Assembly: GCF_001746755.1 (NCBI RefSeq) | Contig: NZ_MCGG01000046.1 | Location: forward strand, 1-45,851 | Length of the DNA: 45,851 nucleotides | Source: Magnetovibrio blakemorei | Lineage (GTDB): Bacteria > Pseudomonadota > Alphaproteobacteria > Rhodospirillales > Magnetovibrionaceae | Reading direction: 5' to 3' | Part shown: piece after piece, positions 23,440-32,756 of the stretch | How positions within the stretch are numbered: the first letter of the stretch is position 1 | Layout of the letters: every line of letters begins with the position of its first letter | Made by a program: the position numbers and the translations under genes | Notes under the pieces: model-generated | The model's input: only the letters and a program-made list of their open reading frames with translations | What the model was told of the DNA's origin: nothing | The model's database searches: none

Positions 23440-25290
23440 ATGCGCACGAAGTCCTTCAAACGCATCGCATTGACCTCTTCCGTCTTGGTCGGCACCATCT
23501 TGGCCGGCATGTATCCGTCACATGCCCAAGCCGGCGTCAAATCGGTTGAATTCATGGGTATGAGTGCACCTGAAACCCAAGCTGAGCTGGAATCCACCTA
23601 TTCCAAAGCCAAAGCCAAGGTGACCTACACCGATGGCAAGGTTGAGACGGTGGACATGAACTACGTCACGCTGTTCGATAACACCGACAAAGTCGGCGCC
23701 AACACAGCTCCGGCAGGCACCTTGTATGACGCCAAAGGCAAGCCTCTGATGGACCCCAATGGCGCGCCGGTCATTGCCGAAACCCCCGATGCCAATTCCC
23801 TTTTGCAGTTAGACAACGGTGAAACCTATCTGGTCACCCATTGGGAATATGACTGGTTGTTGCAAAACGGTGAAATCGCCGAAGACGTCAAAGGCTGGCA
23901 TGCACGCATGCCCATGAGCATGTCGCTGACCAAAATCAAACAAGACCCCACCACCGGGCGCATGAGCGCCGTCAATCAAAGCAACATCGACTTTTCCAAA
24001 GTCGGTGGGCTGTGGATTCCGTGCGCCGGGTCGCAAACGCCGTGGAACACCCACTTGGGTGCCGAAGAAGATTACGACCTGTTCTTGCGCAAAAAAGTAG
24101 ACGGTGGCGTCAAGGCGCTGAGCACGCTTTATTTCAACAACGAAAAAATCGCCAATCCGTACCAGTACGGCCATCAGGTTGAAGTCAAAGTCAATCCGGG
24201 CGGCACCACTCAAGTCACCAAGCACTACGCCATGGGCCGTGCTTCTTGGGAAAAGGCCCGCATTCTTGACGATGGGCGCACCGTCTATTTTGGAGATGAC
24301 GGGCGCAATGTGGGTTTGTTTATGTTTATCGCCGATCGCGAAAATGATTTGTCTGCAGGCACCATCTACGCCGCCAAATGGACCCAAATCAGCACCGAAA
24401 ACGCCGGAAAAGGCGCCCTCAGCTGGATCAAACTGGGCCACGGCACCAACGCCGACGTTGAAACCATGATCAACACGGAAAAGTTCTCCAGCTCTGAGAG
24501 CACCATTTTTGAATATTCCAAAGAACCGAAGGACGGCTTCAAAACCATCCGTGCGGGTCTCAAAAAGGGTGAAGAGTACGTCAAGCTGAACGCGGGCAAG
24601 GAAGACGCCGCGGCGTTCTTGGAAACGCGACGTTACGCCGCTTACAAAGGGGCCACGACCGAATTTAACAAGATGGAAGGCGTCGCCTATGACGCCCAAG
24701 GCGGCAAAGTCTTCATCGCCATGTCCTACATGAAAGTCGGCATGATGGAAGACCCAAAAGGCCCCGTTGATGACATTCGTCTGCCAAAACTGGACGCCGG
24801 CGCAACGTTTGAACTGAACCTGGCCGCAGGTGTCAAAGACACCGATGGCAACCCCATCGCATCCAATCTGGTGGCTGTCGATATGGCAGGCGTTCCCGAA
24901 TTGATCGGCAAAGACTTGGCGGAAATGGACAAGTGGGGCAACAAGGCCGATCCGGACCGCGTCGCCAACCCGGACAACCTGTTCTTCTCATCCAAGATGC
25001 GCACATTGTTCATTGGTGAAGACAGTGGTCTACATGCCAACAACTACGTCTGGGCGTTCAACGTCGACACTCGCAAACTGTCACGCATCCTGTCCGTGCC
25101 CATGGGGGCGGAATCCACCGGTTTGCAAGTGGTCGATAACATGAATGGTCACGCCTACATCATGAGCAACCACCAGCACCGCGGCGAACGCATCGATGTC
25201 GCAGACACAAAGCTGAAGGCTGCGCTTGAAAAATCTCTCGACAAGCAACAAGCATCGGTAGGCTACATCGAAGGCCTACCGGGTATGTAA
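23440..25290 (+). CDS. PhoX-family phosphatase (DUF839)
   Basis: The 616-residue protein is a predicted secreted phosphatase of the PhoX family, calcium- and iron-dependent in known members. The family motif appears as IPCAGSQTPWNTHLGAEED (~187-205), and THWEYD, YQYGHQVEV, GRASWEKA and YFGDDG follow. The signal peptide (1-31, ending HAQA) has FKRIALTSS, so it lacks the twin-arginine motif usual in PhoX. I chose the ATG at 23440, with AGGGA 7 nt upstream. Divergence from classical PhoX is considerable, so the substrate is uncertain. Confidence 0.82.
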   Translation: MRTKSFKRIALTSSVLVGTILAGMYPSHAQAGVKSVEFMGMSAPETQAELESTYSKAKAKVTYTDGKVETVDMNYVTLFDNTDKVGANTAPAGTLYDAKGKPLMDPNGAPVIAETPDANSLLQLDNGETYLVTHWEYDWLLQNGEIAEDVKGWHARMPMSMSLTKIKQDPTTGRMSAVNQSNIDFSKVGGLWIPCAGSQTPWNTHLGAEEDYDLFLRKKVDGGVKALSTLYFNNEKIANPYQYGHQVEVKVNPGGTTQVTKHYAMGRASWEKARILDDGRTVYFGDDGRNVGLFMFIADRENDLSAGTIYAAKWTQISTENAGKGALSWIKLGHGTNADVETMINTEKFSSSESTIFEYSKEPKDGFKTIRAGLKKGEEYVKLNAGKEDAAAFLETRRYAAYKGATTEFNKMEGVAYDAQGGKVFIAMSYMKVGMMEDPKGPVDDIRLPKLDAGATFELNLAAGVKDTDGNPIASNLVAVDMAGVPELIGKDLAEMDKWGNKADPDRVANPDNLFFSSKMRTLFIGEDSGLHANNYVWAFNVDTRKLSRILSVPMGAESTGLQVVDNMNGHAYIMSNHQHRGERIDVADTKLKAALEKSLDKQQASVGYIEGLPGM

Positions 25291-25312
25291 ATGCCACTCT
25301 TTCGACCGTAAT

Positions 25313-25340
25313 GGGGGAGGCTTCGGCCTCCCCCTTTTTT
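25313..25340 (+). terminator. Strong intrinsic terminator after the phoX-like gene
   Basis: GGGGGAGGC (25313-25321) pairs perfectly with GCCTCCCCC (25326-25334) around TTCG, followed by six T. This is a textbook terminator 23 nt after the stop codon. Confidence 0.95.
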
Positions 25341-25422
25341 GTGTTCAGGGTGTGTTCAGAGTGAATTCGTAAAATTGGCAAACACACTGACATTCCATTT
25401 CACCGAAAAAATGAGACCCGCT

Positions 25423-25914
25423 ATGAAAAAAACCGTGATGGTGCTTGGCGCCGCTCTGATCTTGAACTTCGGCCTACCGCTTTCGATGGCGCACGCCGAT
25501 GGCTATGAACGTGAAGGTAGGGAACGTGAAGGTGGGGAACGCGAAGGCGGTGGACGGGCTTCTATGGTCGTCACCGATGCCCTCGTCAAAAAGGAATGCA
25601 GCGATTGTCACATGGCCTATCCGCCCGCCTTATTGCCCAGCAACACATGGCGCACCATCATGGAAAATTTACCCAACCACTTTGGTGAAGACGCCAGCCT
25701 CAACGACGCGACCCGCACACGCATCGAAACGTACTTGGTGCAGAACAGCCCTCGGGGAGGAGCGGCAAACCCCTTGCGCATCAGCGAACAACGCTGGTTT
25801 AAGGGCGAACACCGGGGCGACATCAACCGCTGGTCACGCGGCAACGCCAACTCTTGGGCCAAATGCGAAGCCTGTCACCAAGGTGCAGAACGGGGCTGGT
25901 TCGACGACGATTAA
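25423..25914 (+). CDS. Periplasmic diheme cytochrome c (DHC family)
   Basis: The 163-residue protein has a Sec signal peptide (1-25, AHA) and two heme motifs, CSDCH (59-63) and CEACH (148-152), one near each end, as in the dihaem cytochrome DHC family. The mature N-terminus carries a low-complexity Glu/Arg/Gly repeat (EREGREREGGEREGGGR, ~29-45) encoded by a ~15-bp tandem DNA repeat. The start at 25423 (MKKTVMV) gives a normal signal peptide; an ATG at 25411 is possible. It may pair with a membrane cytochrome b not in the window. Confidence 0.85.
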   Translation: MKKTVMVLGAALILNFGLPLSMAHADGYEREGREREGGEREGGGRASMVVTDALVKKECSDCHMAYPPALLPSNTWRTIMENLPNHFGEDASLNDATRTRIETYLVQNSPRGGAANPLRISEQRWFKGEHRGDINRWSRGNANSWAKCEACHQGAERGWFDDD

Positions 25915-25931
25915 GTTCAGGTCGAGCGAAC

Positions 25932-26939
25932 CTAGGCGTTCACGTCGATCACCGCACGGCCGCGAACCTGGCCCTTCAAGATCTCGCCACCCAGCTTCAA
26001 AACATCTTTCAAAGGATGGATTTCGATCATCGGGTCAAGCTTATCCAAGGGCAATTGCTTGGTCAGGCGGTTCCACGCCACAACGCGGCGATCAGTTGGG
26101 CAATTGACACTGTCGATGCCCAACAAGTTCACCCCACGCAGCAAAAACGGCAGCACCGAGGCTTCAAACGTGAAGCCCGCAACGTTACCCACGGCAGCAC
26201 AGCTGGCGTTTGAATTCAGCGCCGCCAACAGGTTACCCAAAATCTTGCCGCCAACGTTATCAATCGCCCCTGACCAACGCGCCTTGGACAACGGGCCACG
26301 GGGCGCTTGTTCCAGTTCTTCGCGCGACACCAAGGTCGTCGCGCCCAATTCGGTCAGATACGCATGGGTGCTTTCGCGCCCGGTGCCCGCCGCCACGCGG
26401 TAGCCTAAGTTCGCCAGCAAGGCCACACACACGCTGCCGACGCCACCGGCGGCACCGGTGATCAAAACCTCGCCTTCGCGGTCCGGGGTGAGGCCGTGCT
26501 CCTCCAGCGCCATCAGCGACATCATAGCGGTCAATCCCGCCGTGCCGATGGACATGGTCTGAACCATGCTCAAACCTTTTGGCACCGCCACCAACCATTC
26601 GGATTTTACCCGCGCGCGGGTGGCAAAACCGCCCCACCACACTTCGCCAACCCGCCACCCGGTGCAAATCACTTCGTCACCCGGTTTAAACGCCCCCGAT
26701 GTGCATTCCTCGACCACACCGACGAAATCAACCCCCGGCACGTGCGGATAATCGCGCACCAACTTGCCCAGGCCGTTCATGATCATGCCGTCTTTGTAAT
26801 TGAGCGACGAATATTTGACAGAGATGGTGGTGTCGGCATCTGGCAGATTGGCGTTGTCCAGCGTTTGAAACGAACCACTGACCTTTCCATCTGCATCTTG
26901 ATCAAGAACAAGGGCCTGAAACTGAGTTTGAGTAGTCAT
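25932..26939 (-). CDS. acuI: YhdH/AcuI-type NADPH-dependent acrylyl-CoA reductase
   Basis: The 335-residue cytoplasmic enzyme belongs to the zinc-free MDR group that reduces acrylyl-CoA to propionyl-CoA (AcuI, YhdH). Visible are the catalytic-domain motif YSSLNYKDGMIMNG, GVDFVGVVE, and the nucleotide-binding loop VLITGAAGGVGSVCVALLANLGY. GGAG lies 9 nt before the ATG at 26939; an upstream in-frame start is not supported. It is the last gene of a six-gene run and follows pyrC by 28 nt. A general quinone reductase role is the alternative. Confidence 0.85.
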   Translation of the reverse strand: MTTQTQFQALVLDQDADGKVSGSFQTLDNANLPDADTTISVKYSSLNYKDGMIMNGLGKLVRDYPHVPGVDFVGVVEECTSGAFKPGDEVICTGWRVGEVWWGGFATRARVKSEWLVAVPKGLSMVQTMSIGTAGLTAMMSLMALEEHGLTPDREGEVLITGAAGGVGSVCVALLANLGYRVAAGTGRESTHAYLTELGATTLVSREELEQAPRGPLSKARWSGAIDNVGGKILGNLLAALNSNASCAAVGNVAGFTFEASVLPFLLRGVNLLGIDSVNCPTDRRVVAWNRLTKQLPLDKLDPMIEIHPLKDVLKLGGEILKGQVRGRAVIDVNA

Positions 26940-26967
26940 TGGGAGGTCTCCAAAGAAAAAACAGTAG

Positions 26968-28023
26968 CTATTCAGATAAGCGCCAGTTGATGGTTTCGCC
27001 AGCCATAAATGGCTGCAACGCCCCGCCACCGGGCAGCACAACCTGATCGCCCACGACCCAAGGCGTGCGGGTCAAGGTGATGGTGCTGTCGTTCACGGGC
27101 AGTCCATAAAACGCCGGACCGTTGAGACTGGCGAACGCTTCCAAGCGATCTAGGGCGTGTTCTTCATCAAACACCTGGGCGTAGAGTTCCATGGCTGTCG
27201 GCGCGGAAAAAATGCCCGCACAGCCGCACGCGGCTTCTTTGGCCGATACGGCGTGAGGCGCGGTGTCGGTGCCCAAAAAGAACTGCCCTTCCCCCGACGT
27301 CGCGGCTTCGCGCAACGCCAGGCGGTGCTGTTCGCGCTTGGCAATCGGCAGGCAGTACAAATGCGGGCGAATGCCGCCGCGAAAAATATCCGTGCGGTTG
27401 ATCATCAAGTGATGCACCGTGATGGTGGCACCAACGCGGGGACCTTGGGCGCGGACAAAATCCACCGCCGCCGATGTGGTGATGTGTTCAAACACCACCT
27501 TCAAACCCTGAAAGCGGTTCAAGGTGGGTTCCATCACCCGTTTGATGAACACATGTTCGCGATCAAAGATGTCGATGTCTGGGTCCGTGACTTCGCCGTG
27601 GACCAGCAAAGGCATGCCCAGCTCTTCCATGCACGCCAGCACGGCGTCGAGTTTACGGATGTCGGTCACACCGCTGTCGGAATTGGTGGTGGCCCCTGCC
27701 GGGTACAGCTTCGCGGCACAAAAAGCCCCGCTTTTGAAACCCGCGGAAATCTCTTTTGGATCGATGTTATCGGTCAGATACACCGTCATCAGAGGTTCGA
27801 ATTCCAGGCCCGCAGGCACCGCCTCGACAATGCGGTCCCGATAGGCCAAAGCCTGCTGAACGGTGGTCACCGGCGGCACCAAATTGGGCATCACGATGGC
27901 GCGGCCAAATTGACGTGCGGTGAAGGGCAAGACGGTCTGCATCACTTGGCCATCGCGCAAATGCACGTGCCAGTCATCGGGACGCTTGAGGGTCAGGGTC
28001 TGAATGCTTGTTTGCGTGCTCAC
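26968..28023 (-). CDS. pyrC: Dihydroorotase (class II)
   Basis: The 351-residue zinc enzyme closes carbamoyl-aspartate to dihydroorotate in pyrimidine synthesis. The metal-binding HxH is in DDWHVHLRDG (~16-25), the carboxylated Lys is in AKLYPAGATTNS, and FLGTDTAPH carries the catalytic Asp. The start is GTG at 28021-28023, with GGGAG 10 nt upstream. The gene follows asnB by 35 nt on the same strand. The length is normal for E. coli-type PyrC. Confidence 0.95.
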   Translation of the reverse strand: MSTQTSIQTLTLKRPDDWHVHLRDGQVMQTVLPFTARQFGRAIVMPNLVPPVTTVQQALAYRDRIVEAVPAGLEFEPLMTVYLTDNIDPKEISAGFKSGAFCAAKLYPAGATTNSDSGVTDIRKLDAVLACMEELGMPLLVHGEVTDPDIDIFDREHVFIKRVMEPTLNRFQGLKVVFEHITTSAAVDFVRAQGPRVGATITVHHLMINRTDIFRGGIRPHLYCLPIAKREQHRLALREAATSGEGQFFLGTDTAPHAVSAKEAACGCAGIFSAPTAMELYAQVFDEEHALDRLEAFASLNGPAFYGLPVNDSTITLTRTPWVVGDQVVLPGGGALQPFMAGETINWRLSE

Positions 28024-28058
28024 GCGTGTTTGCTCCCGCTACCTTCGAACACTGTTGC

Positions 28059-29834
28059 CTAGGCGCTTAAAACGTCAAAAACATCGCCGTCTGGGGCAAC
28101 ACCTTGAATGTGGATTTTATGCCATAGCGCATAGAACAGCAACGTCCAGGCCGCTTTTCCGGCGCGTCCGACAGGCATGGCAAAAATGTTATGGATGGCG
28201 TCCGGCGCGCAGATGGCTTGAATACACTCTTGCGCCCCCACCATATGACCGATGCGTTGACCTCTAAACGCGATCCACTCCCCCACAGGCACCGTGAAGC
28301 CACGTTTTTTGGCATAGGGGTGCGCAGCGGGCATGGCCCTCGCCAGCCAATGGCGCAGCACTGCCTTGCCCAGCTTGTGACGGATCTTCAGTTTGTCGGG
28401 CAGGGCAAATGCAAAAGCAGCCATCTCTGGATCTAAGAACGGAACCCGCCCTTCCACACCGTGCGCCATCAGCATGCGGTCCATCTTGGTCAAAAGATCA
28501 CCCGGCAACCATGTGGCAATGTCTTGCGCTTGCGCCACTTGCAATGCAGTCCGCCCAGACGTGCGTGCGGCGATGCCCGCTTGAGCGATCCCGGCACGCC
28601 ATGTACGCGCCCGATCATTGTCCAACAGCACGCCAAAATCATCCATGATACCTTTGCGGTACATGGCTTTGGGAAACAGCCACCGGCGGGCGGCACGGTA
28701 GCGTCCATAACCACCGAACAGCTCATCGCCGCCCTCGCCCGTCAACACCACCTTGATGCCCTCATTTCGGGCCGTTTGCGCCAGCTTCCACGTCGGCAAC
28801 AGGGCGTAATCCGCCGCCGGGTCGTCCATATGAAAAGCGATCTTGGGCAACTCCGCCCAAAAATCCGCTTCCCCAAATTCCACTTCAATGTGACGAGCGC
28901 TGACGCCACGGGCCAACGCCCGCGCGTGTTCGCGCTCGTCGGGAACATCCGTTCCACTAAATCCGGCCGTGAACGCAGTGACGGGTTCGGCATTCAAGCG
29001 GCTCATCATCGCCAACAAAACGGATGAATCAATACCGCCCGACAAAAACATGCCGTAAGGCACGTCTGAGCGTTGATGCATGCCGACCGTATCGTTGAGC
29101 ACATCGTCCAAGCGCGATAGCGCCCCCTCCAACGACAGGGACACCGGACCACCTGTCGGTAAAGCGGCACGCTGGTGGCGAGAGACGATGACGCCTTTTT
29201 CGATGACCAGCGTTTCGCCCGGAGCAACGCGGTGAATGCCTTCAATGGCGGTGTCTACACCGGTGGAAAATTGCAGCTGCAACAGTTCATCGCGGATATG
29301 CCTGTTGAGCTTCGGCGCACACAGGTCTTTCGAAACCAAAGCCCGGAGTTCCGAGGCAAACGCAAAGCCATGTTCGGTTTGAGCGTAATACAACGGTTTG
29401 ATGCCAAACGGGTCGCGGCTGAGAATCAATCGTTCAAGTTCCCCATCCCAAATCGCGATGGCGTACATGCCGCGCAACTTGTGAACAAAATCCACGCCGT
29501 GTTTGAGATAAAGGTAAAGCGGCGGTTCACTATCGGACAAACTGGTGAACGCCGTATCCGTCATGGCTTGGCGCAGTTCGAGATTGTTATAAATCTCGCC
29601 GTTCGCCATCAAAGCCACTTCAGCGCCATTTTCGCGCCGCGCCACGAACGGCTGGTGGCCGCCTTCGATGTCGATGATCGCCAGACGGGTGTGGACGAAT
29701 GTGCACGCCCCATTGCTGTAGGACCCTTGACCGTCGGGCCCCCGGTGCGCCAGCACATCGGCAAAACGCTCGACCATGCGGGCATCGAATTTCGGTGCAT
29801 TAGGCAGACTGACGAACCCGGCGATGCCACACAT
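28059..29834 (-). CDS. asnB: Asparagine synthase (glutamine-hydrolysing)
   Basis: The 591-residue protein begins MCGIAGFVSL with the glutaminase nucleophile Cys2. The N-terminal amidotransferase domain includes NGEIYNN. The synthetase domain has the PP-loop FLSGGIDSSVLLA (~ residue 260). The start overlaps the GT4 gene stop (TGATG). In a run of LPS glycosyltransferase genes, such proteins sometimes amidate sugars or uronic acids rather than making free asparagine, so the substrate is uncertain. The AsnB fold and catalytic residues are clear. Confidence 0.9.
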   Translation of the reverse strand: MCGIAGFVSLPNAPKFDARMVERFADVLAHRGPDGQGSYSNGACTFVHTRLAIIDIEGGHQPFVARRENGAEVALMANGEIYNNLELRQAMTDTAFTSLSDSEPPLYLYLKHGVDFVHKLRGMYAIAIWDGELERLILSRDPFGIKPLYYAQTEHGFAFASELRALVSKDLCAPKLNRHIRDELLQLQFSTGVDTAIEGIHRVAPGETLVIEKGVIVSRHQRAALPTGGPVSLSLEGALSRLDDVLNDTVGMHQRSDVPYGMFLSGGIDSSVLLAMMSRLNAEPVTAFTAGFSGTDVPDEREHARALARGVSARHIEVEFGEADFWAELPKIAFHMDDPAADYALLPTWKLAQTARNEGIKVVLTGEGGDELFGGYGRYRAARRWLFPKAMYRKGIMDDFGVLLDNDRARTWRAGIAQAGIAARTSGRTALQVAQAQDIATWLPGDLLTKMDRMLMAHGVEGRVPFLDPEMAAFAFALPDKLKIRHKLGKAVLRHWLARAMPAAHPYAKKRGFTVPVGEWIAFRGQRIGHMVGAQECIQAICAPDAIHNIFAMPVGRAGKAAWTLLFYALWHKIHIQGVAPDGDVFDVLSA

Positions 29835-30871
29835 CAGTCTGCGATCTCCTGAAAGAAATCAAGATAGCGCTGGACCACCATTTGCTCGGTGAATTTACGC
29901 TCATAATGCTGACGTCCAGCCTGAGCCAGATCGCCCGCAAGAACGTCGTCTTTCAACACCCGATTGATGGCTTTTGCCAACGCGGGCGCATCGTCTACGG
30001 GGGTCAGCAGACCATCAACACCGTCTTTGATCAACGCCGCCGGGCCGACACTGTCGGTGGCGACCACCGGGCGGTCTTGCGCCCAGGCTTCAATCACAAC
30101 GTTGCCCAGCGGTTCATGACGCGATGGGCAGACGAACAAATCGCACGCCGCCATCAGTTCCGGCACATCGTCGCGCCAGCCCAACATGCGGATGCGCGGA
30201 CGCACCCCCAATTCTTGGGCCAGGGATTCAAGGGCTTCACGTTCCGGACCTTCGCCCGCAATGACCAAATAGGCATCGGGGACATGCGCCAGAGCACGGA
30301 TTAAGGTGTCGAACGCCTTGTTGGCGTGCAAACGGCCCAGAGTCAAAATCATCTTGGAGCGTTCGGGGATATGCAATTTGTTGCGCGGCGCGGGCGGGCG
30401 GTGGTCGGCAGCGACAAAATTGGGGAGGTAATGGATGCGCTCTTGCGGCCAGTTTTCCTTGCCCAAATAATCGCAAATGTCTTCGGTATTGCCCACCAAA
30501 TGATCGCATTTTTTATAGTATTTGAGGTTGTAATACCCGCCCAACCTGGCCGCCAGAACGTAGTTCAAATCGCTGGGGCGACGGCTGGGCATCTTCGACG
30601 TCGCGCGGTTCATCCACGTCAGCACCACTTGGGGGCGAAAGGTGCGCAATTCGCGCTTGATCATCATCGGGGTTTTCAAATCGAGCAGACCGCCGAAACT
30701 CAGCTCAACCGGTTCAAGACCAGCGTCGCGCAAGACCTGGGCGCGCTGTTCGTTTTTGCGAATGATCACGCGCTGATCCAGACCGGCTTTGTGCAGACCG
30801 ATGACCAAGCGGACAAAAAAAGCCTCGGCCCCGCCAAACTCAGCCCCGGCCATGACTTGAAGCACCCTCAT
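29834..30871 (-). CDS. Glycosyltransferase family 4 (GT-B)
   Basis: The 345-residue cytoplasmic or membrane-associated GT-B enzyme has an N-terminal acceptor domain (VMAGAEFGGAEAFFVRL) and a C-terminal sugar-nucleotide domain with CPSRHEPLGNVVIEAWA, where Glu residues bind the donor ribose and phosphate. It probably adds a sugar to the LPS core, judging by its neighbours. It starts at ATG 30871 (ATGA overlap with the preceding GT2 gene) and its TGA overlaps the asnB ATG. Donor and acceptor cannot be predicted. Confidence 0.9.
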   Translation of the reverse strand: MRVLQVMAGAEFGGAEAFFVRLVIGLHKAGLDQRVIIRKNEQRAQVLRDAGLEPVELSFGGLLDLKTPMMIKRELRTFRPQVVLTWMNRATSKMPSRRPSDLNYVLAARLGGYYNLKYYKKCDHLVGNTEDICDYLGKENWPQERIHYLPNFVAADHRPPAPRNKLHIPERSKMILTLGRLHANKAFDTLIRALAHVPDAYLVIAGEGPEREALESLAQELGVRPRIRMLGWRDDVPELMAACDLFVCPSRHEPLGNVVIEAWAQDRPVVATDSVGPAALIKDGVDGLLTPVDDAPALAKAINRVLKDDVLAGDLAQAGRQHYERKFTEQMVVQRYLDFFQEIAD

Positions 30872-31644
30872 TTTTCGTCCTCTAGCTTGGCTTTTATGTA
30901 CGACAACAGCGGAAACAAGCCTGCCATCAAGGCGATGAGAAAGCCGTACAGTCCTTCCCGATAGCCCTTACGCCCGATGTAGCACTTAAAAAAGCGCGAA
31001 AAAAGGCGACGTACATTGTTGGCCAACGAGCCAATCTTCCCCGAAGCCCGCAAATCGTTGGCGCGGGCCGTGGAATAACGATCCAAACGCAAAATCATAT
31101 CGGAAATATTGCGATCCACATAATGAATCATGCGGTTTTCCAGCCACATGCGTTCCCCTTTAAGCTCGACACCGGGGTGAATGCGCTGCGCCCCCCACAC
31201 CTTCGCCCCTTGGGCATAGAGCCGCACCGTGGCGCTCACCCCCCAAGACGCGCCCCAACCGTAACGCACCAGATGGGTGCCGACATAGTTGTCATAGGGA
31301 ATCAAAAAGTGACCAAACGGGGCGGTTTTGATTTTATCGCGAATTTCTGCGGCAAGCTCAGGTGACACCCGTTCATCAGCATCGACCTCTAAAACCCAAT
31401 TCCCCGTGCACACGTCGATGCCCGCATGACGGCGCGGGCCTTCAATCTCCCAACTGCCTTCGATCAGTTTGTCGGTATAGCGCGCCGCAATGGCCTTGGA
31501 GCCATCCGTGCATTTGTCCAAAACAACGACGATTTCGTCGGCGAACGTCAACGTCGCCAAGCAGGCATCCAGCTGGTCCTCTTCATTGTGGGCAACGACC
31601 AAGGCGGTGAGGGTCGGTTGGGTCGGCGTTGTATCGATGTTCAC
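30868..31644 (-). CDS. Glycosyltransferase family 2 (WaaE/KdtX-like LPS core)
   Basis: The 258-residue GT-A enzyme has ALVVAHNEEDQL (~14-25), a DKCTDGS loop and the VLEVDADERVS metal-binding motif. WGVSATVRLY and a hydrophobic C-terminal helix (YGFLIALMAGLFPLLSYI) resemble WaaE-type beta-1,4-glucosyltransferases that act on the heptose of the LPS core. I chose the GTG at 31644 because GGAG lies 9 nt upstream and it overlaps the stop of the heptosyltransferase (GTGA); a GTG at 31659 is less likely. Confidence 0.85.
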   Translation of the reverse strand: MNIDTTPTQPTLTALVVAHNEEDQLDACLATLTFADEIVVVLDKCTDGSKAIAARYTDKLIEGSWEIEGPRRHAGIDVCTGNWVLEVDADERVSPELAAEIRDKIKTAPFGHFLIPYDNYVGTHLVRYGWGASWGVSATVRLYAQGAKVWGAQRIHPGVELKGERMWLENRMIHYVDRNISDMILRLDRYSTARANDLRASGKIGSLANNVRRLFSRFFKCYIGRKGYREGLYGFLIALMAGLFPLLSYIKAKLEDEK

Positions 31645-32609
31645 GTCAGGTGGCTCCACAGACTGCGGGCGGCTTGTTCGACACGATCAACGCTCAAATC
31701 CCCCATCAGCGACGGTGTATTGCGATAATCGTAATCAACCGGGAATACATCTTCATAGCGTTTATCGCCACGCACTGCATGTGCTTTATCGCTTCCTGCA
31801 TGCGCCCAGGGTCCATAGTGTTCTTCGCGCGATGGCCCAAACAGGCCCAAAGTGGGAATATCCGCAGCCGCCGCCATATGCATCAAGCCGGAATCGTTAC
31901 CCACATAAAAGGCCGCGCGCCTCAAGCACGCCGCCACCGTGGCCAACGGAATTTCGCCCACCAAATTAAGCGTGCGCTCCGGCGGCAAGGCGTCCAAAAC
32001 AGGTTGGGCCATGTGCAGTTCAGAGCTATGCGCCATAACTGCGATACGCCCGCCAGGCAAGATGCCGTCCGGCGCAGTTAAGCGCAGCGCCAAGTCGACA
32101 AACCGAGACGCCTGCCAGGTTTTTCCGATCCAGTTGGCGGTGGGGCCCATCGCCAACACCGGTGCGCCGTCTGGAATCAACTGAACCGCGGCTTGGTCAT
32201 TTTCCGGCAAGGTCCACAACGTCGGCGCGGGGGGATTCGTGGATAAACCAACCAACGAGCCCATGGCCGTCACCCGGTGGACGAAGCGTTTGTTGGCTTT
32301 GCCCAGATGAATTTGACGTTTTGCCAGCAAAGCATAGCTCAACGGCGCATTGCGCAGGTCCACAACGACATCCCAACAGGTGCCGATGCACGCCCTCCAC
32401 ATGTCCCACCAATGCAGGCTGTGCTTGCGTTTGGGAAGCTCGATCACCCGCTCCAGGCCCGGCACGCCGACAAACAAGCCCGCCGGAACCGGACCACACA
32501 CCACCGTCACCTTTGCCCCCGGATATTGGCCCAACAGATGCGCCAGCAATCCGGTCGACAGCACCGCGTCGCCCAATCGATTGGAGGTGATGAACAAAAT
32601 GCGGCTCAA
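31641..32609 (-). CDS. ADP-heptose:LPS heptosyltransferase (GT9)
   Basis: The 322-residue GT-B enzyme belongs to GT9. The N-terminal SNRLGDAVLSTGLL and a C-terminal YVGNDSGLMHMAAAADIPTLGLFGPS are family hallmarks. It should add heptose to the inner LPS core at the cytoplasmic face. The start is TTG at 32607-32609, with AAGGA 6 nt upstream; no ATG fits as well. It is the first gene of the six-gene run, so its promoter should lie at 32610-32700. Confidence 0.9.
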   Translation of the reverse strand: MSRILFITSNRLGDAVLSTGLLAHLLGQYPGAKVTVVCGPVPAGLFVGVPGLERVIELPKRKHSLHWWDMWRACIGTCWDVVVDLRNAPLSYALLAKRQIHLGKANKRFVHRVTAMGSLVGLSTNPPAPTLWTLPENDQAAVQLIPDGAPVLAMGPTANWIGKTWQASRFVDLALRLTAPDGILPGGRIAVMAHSSELHMAQPVLDALPPERTLNLVGEIPLATVAACLRRAAFYVGNDSGLMHMAAAADIPTLGLFGPSREEHYGPWAHAGSDKAHAVRGDKRYEDVFPVDYDYRNTPSLMGDLSVDRVEQAARSLWSHLT

Positions 32610-32756
32610 AGCGATTCCTTATGTGAGGTCTAGCCCTTAGACTAACTTGCGTCTTTATAAGGACCTAGGAGCAAATTGCCTAGAGCCCTTGCCATCGGGC
32701 GCGAAATACCCCACCTTTTGCAAAACCCCGAAAAAAACAAAATGGACCCAGTTAAA

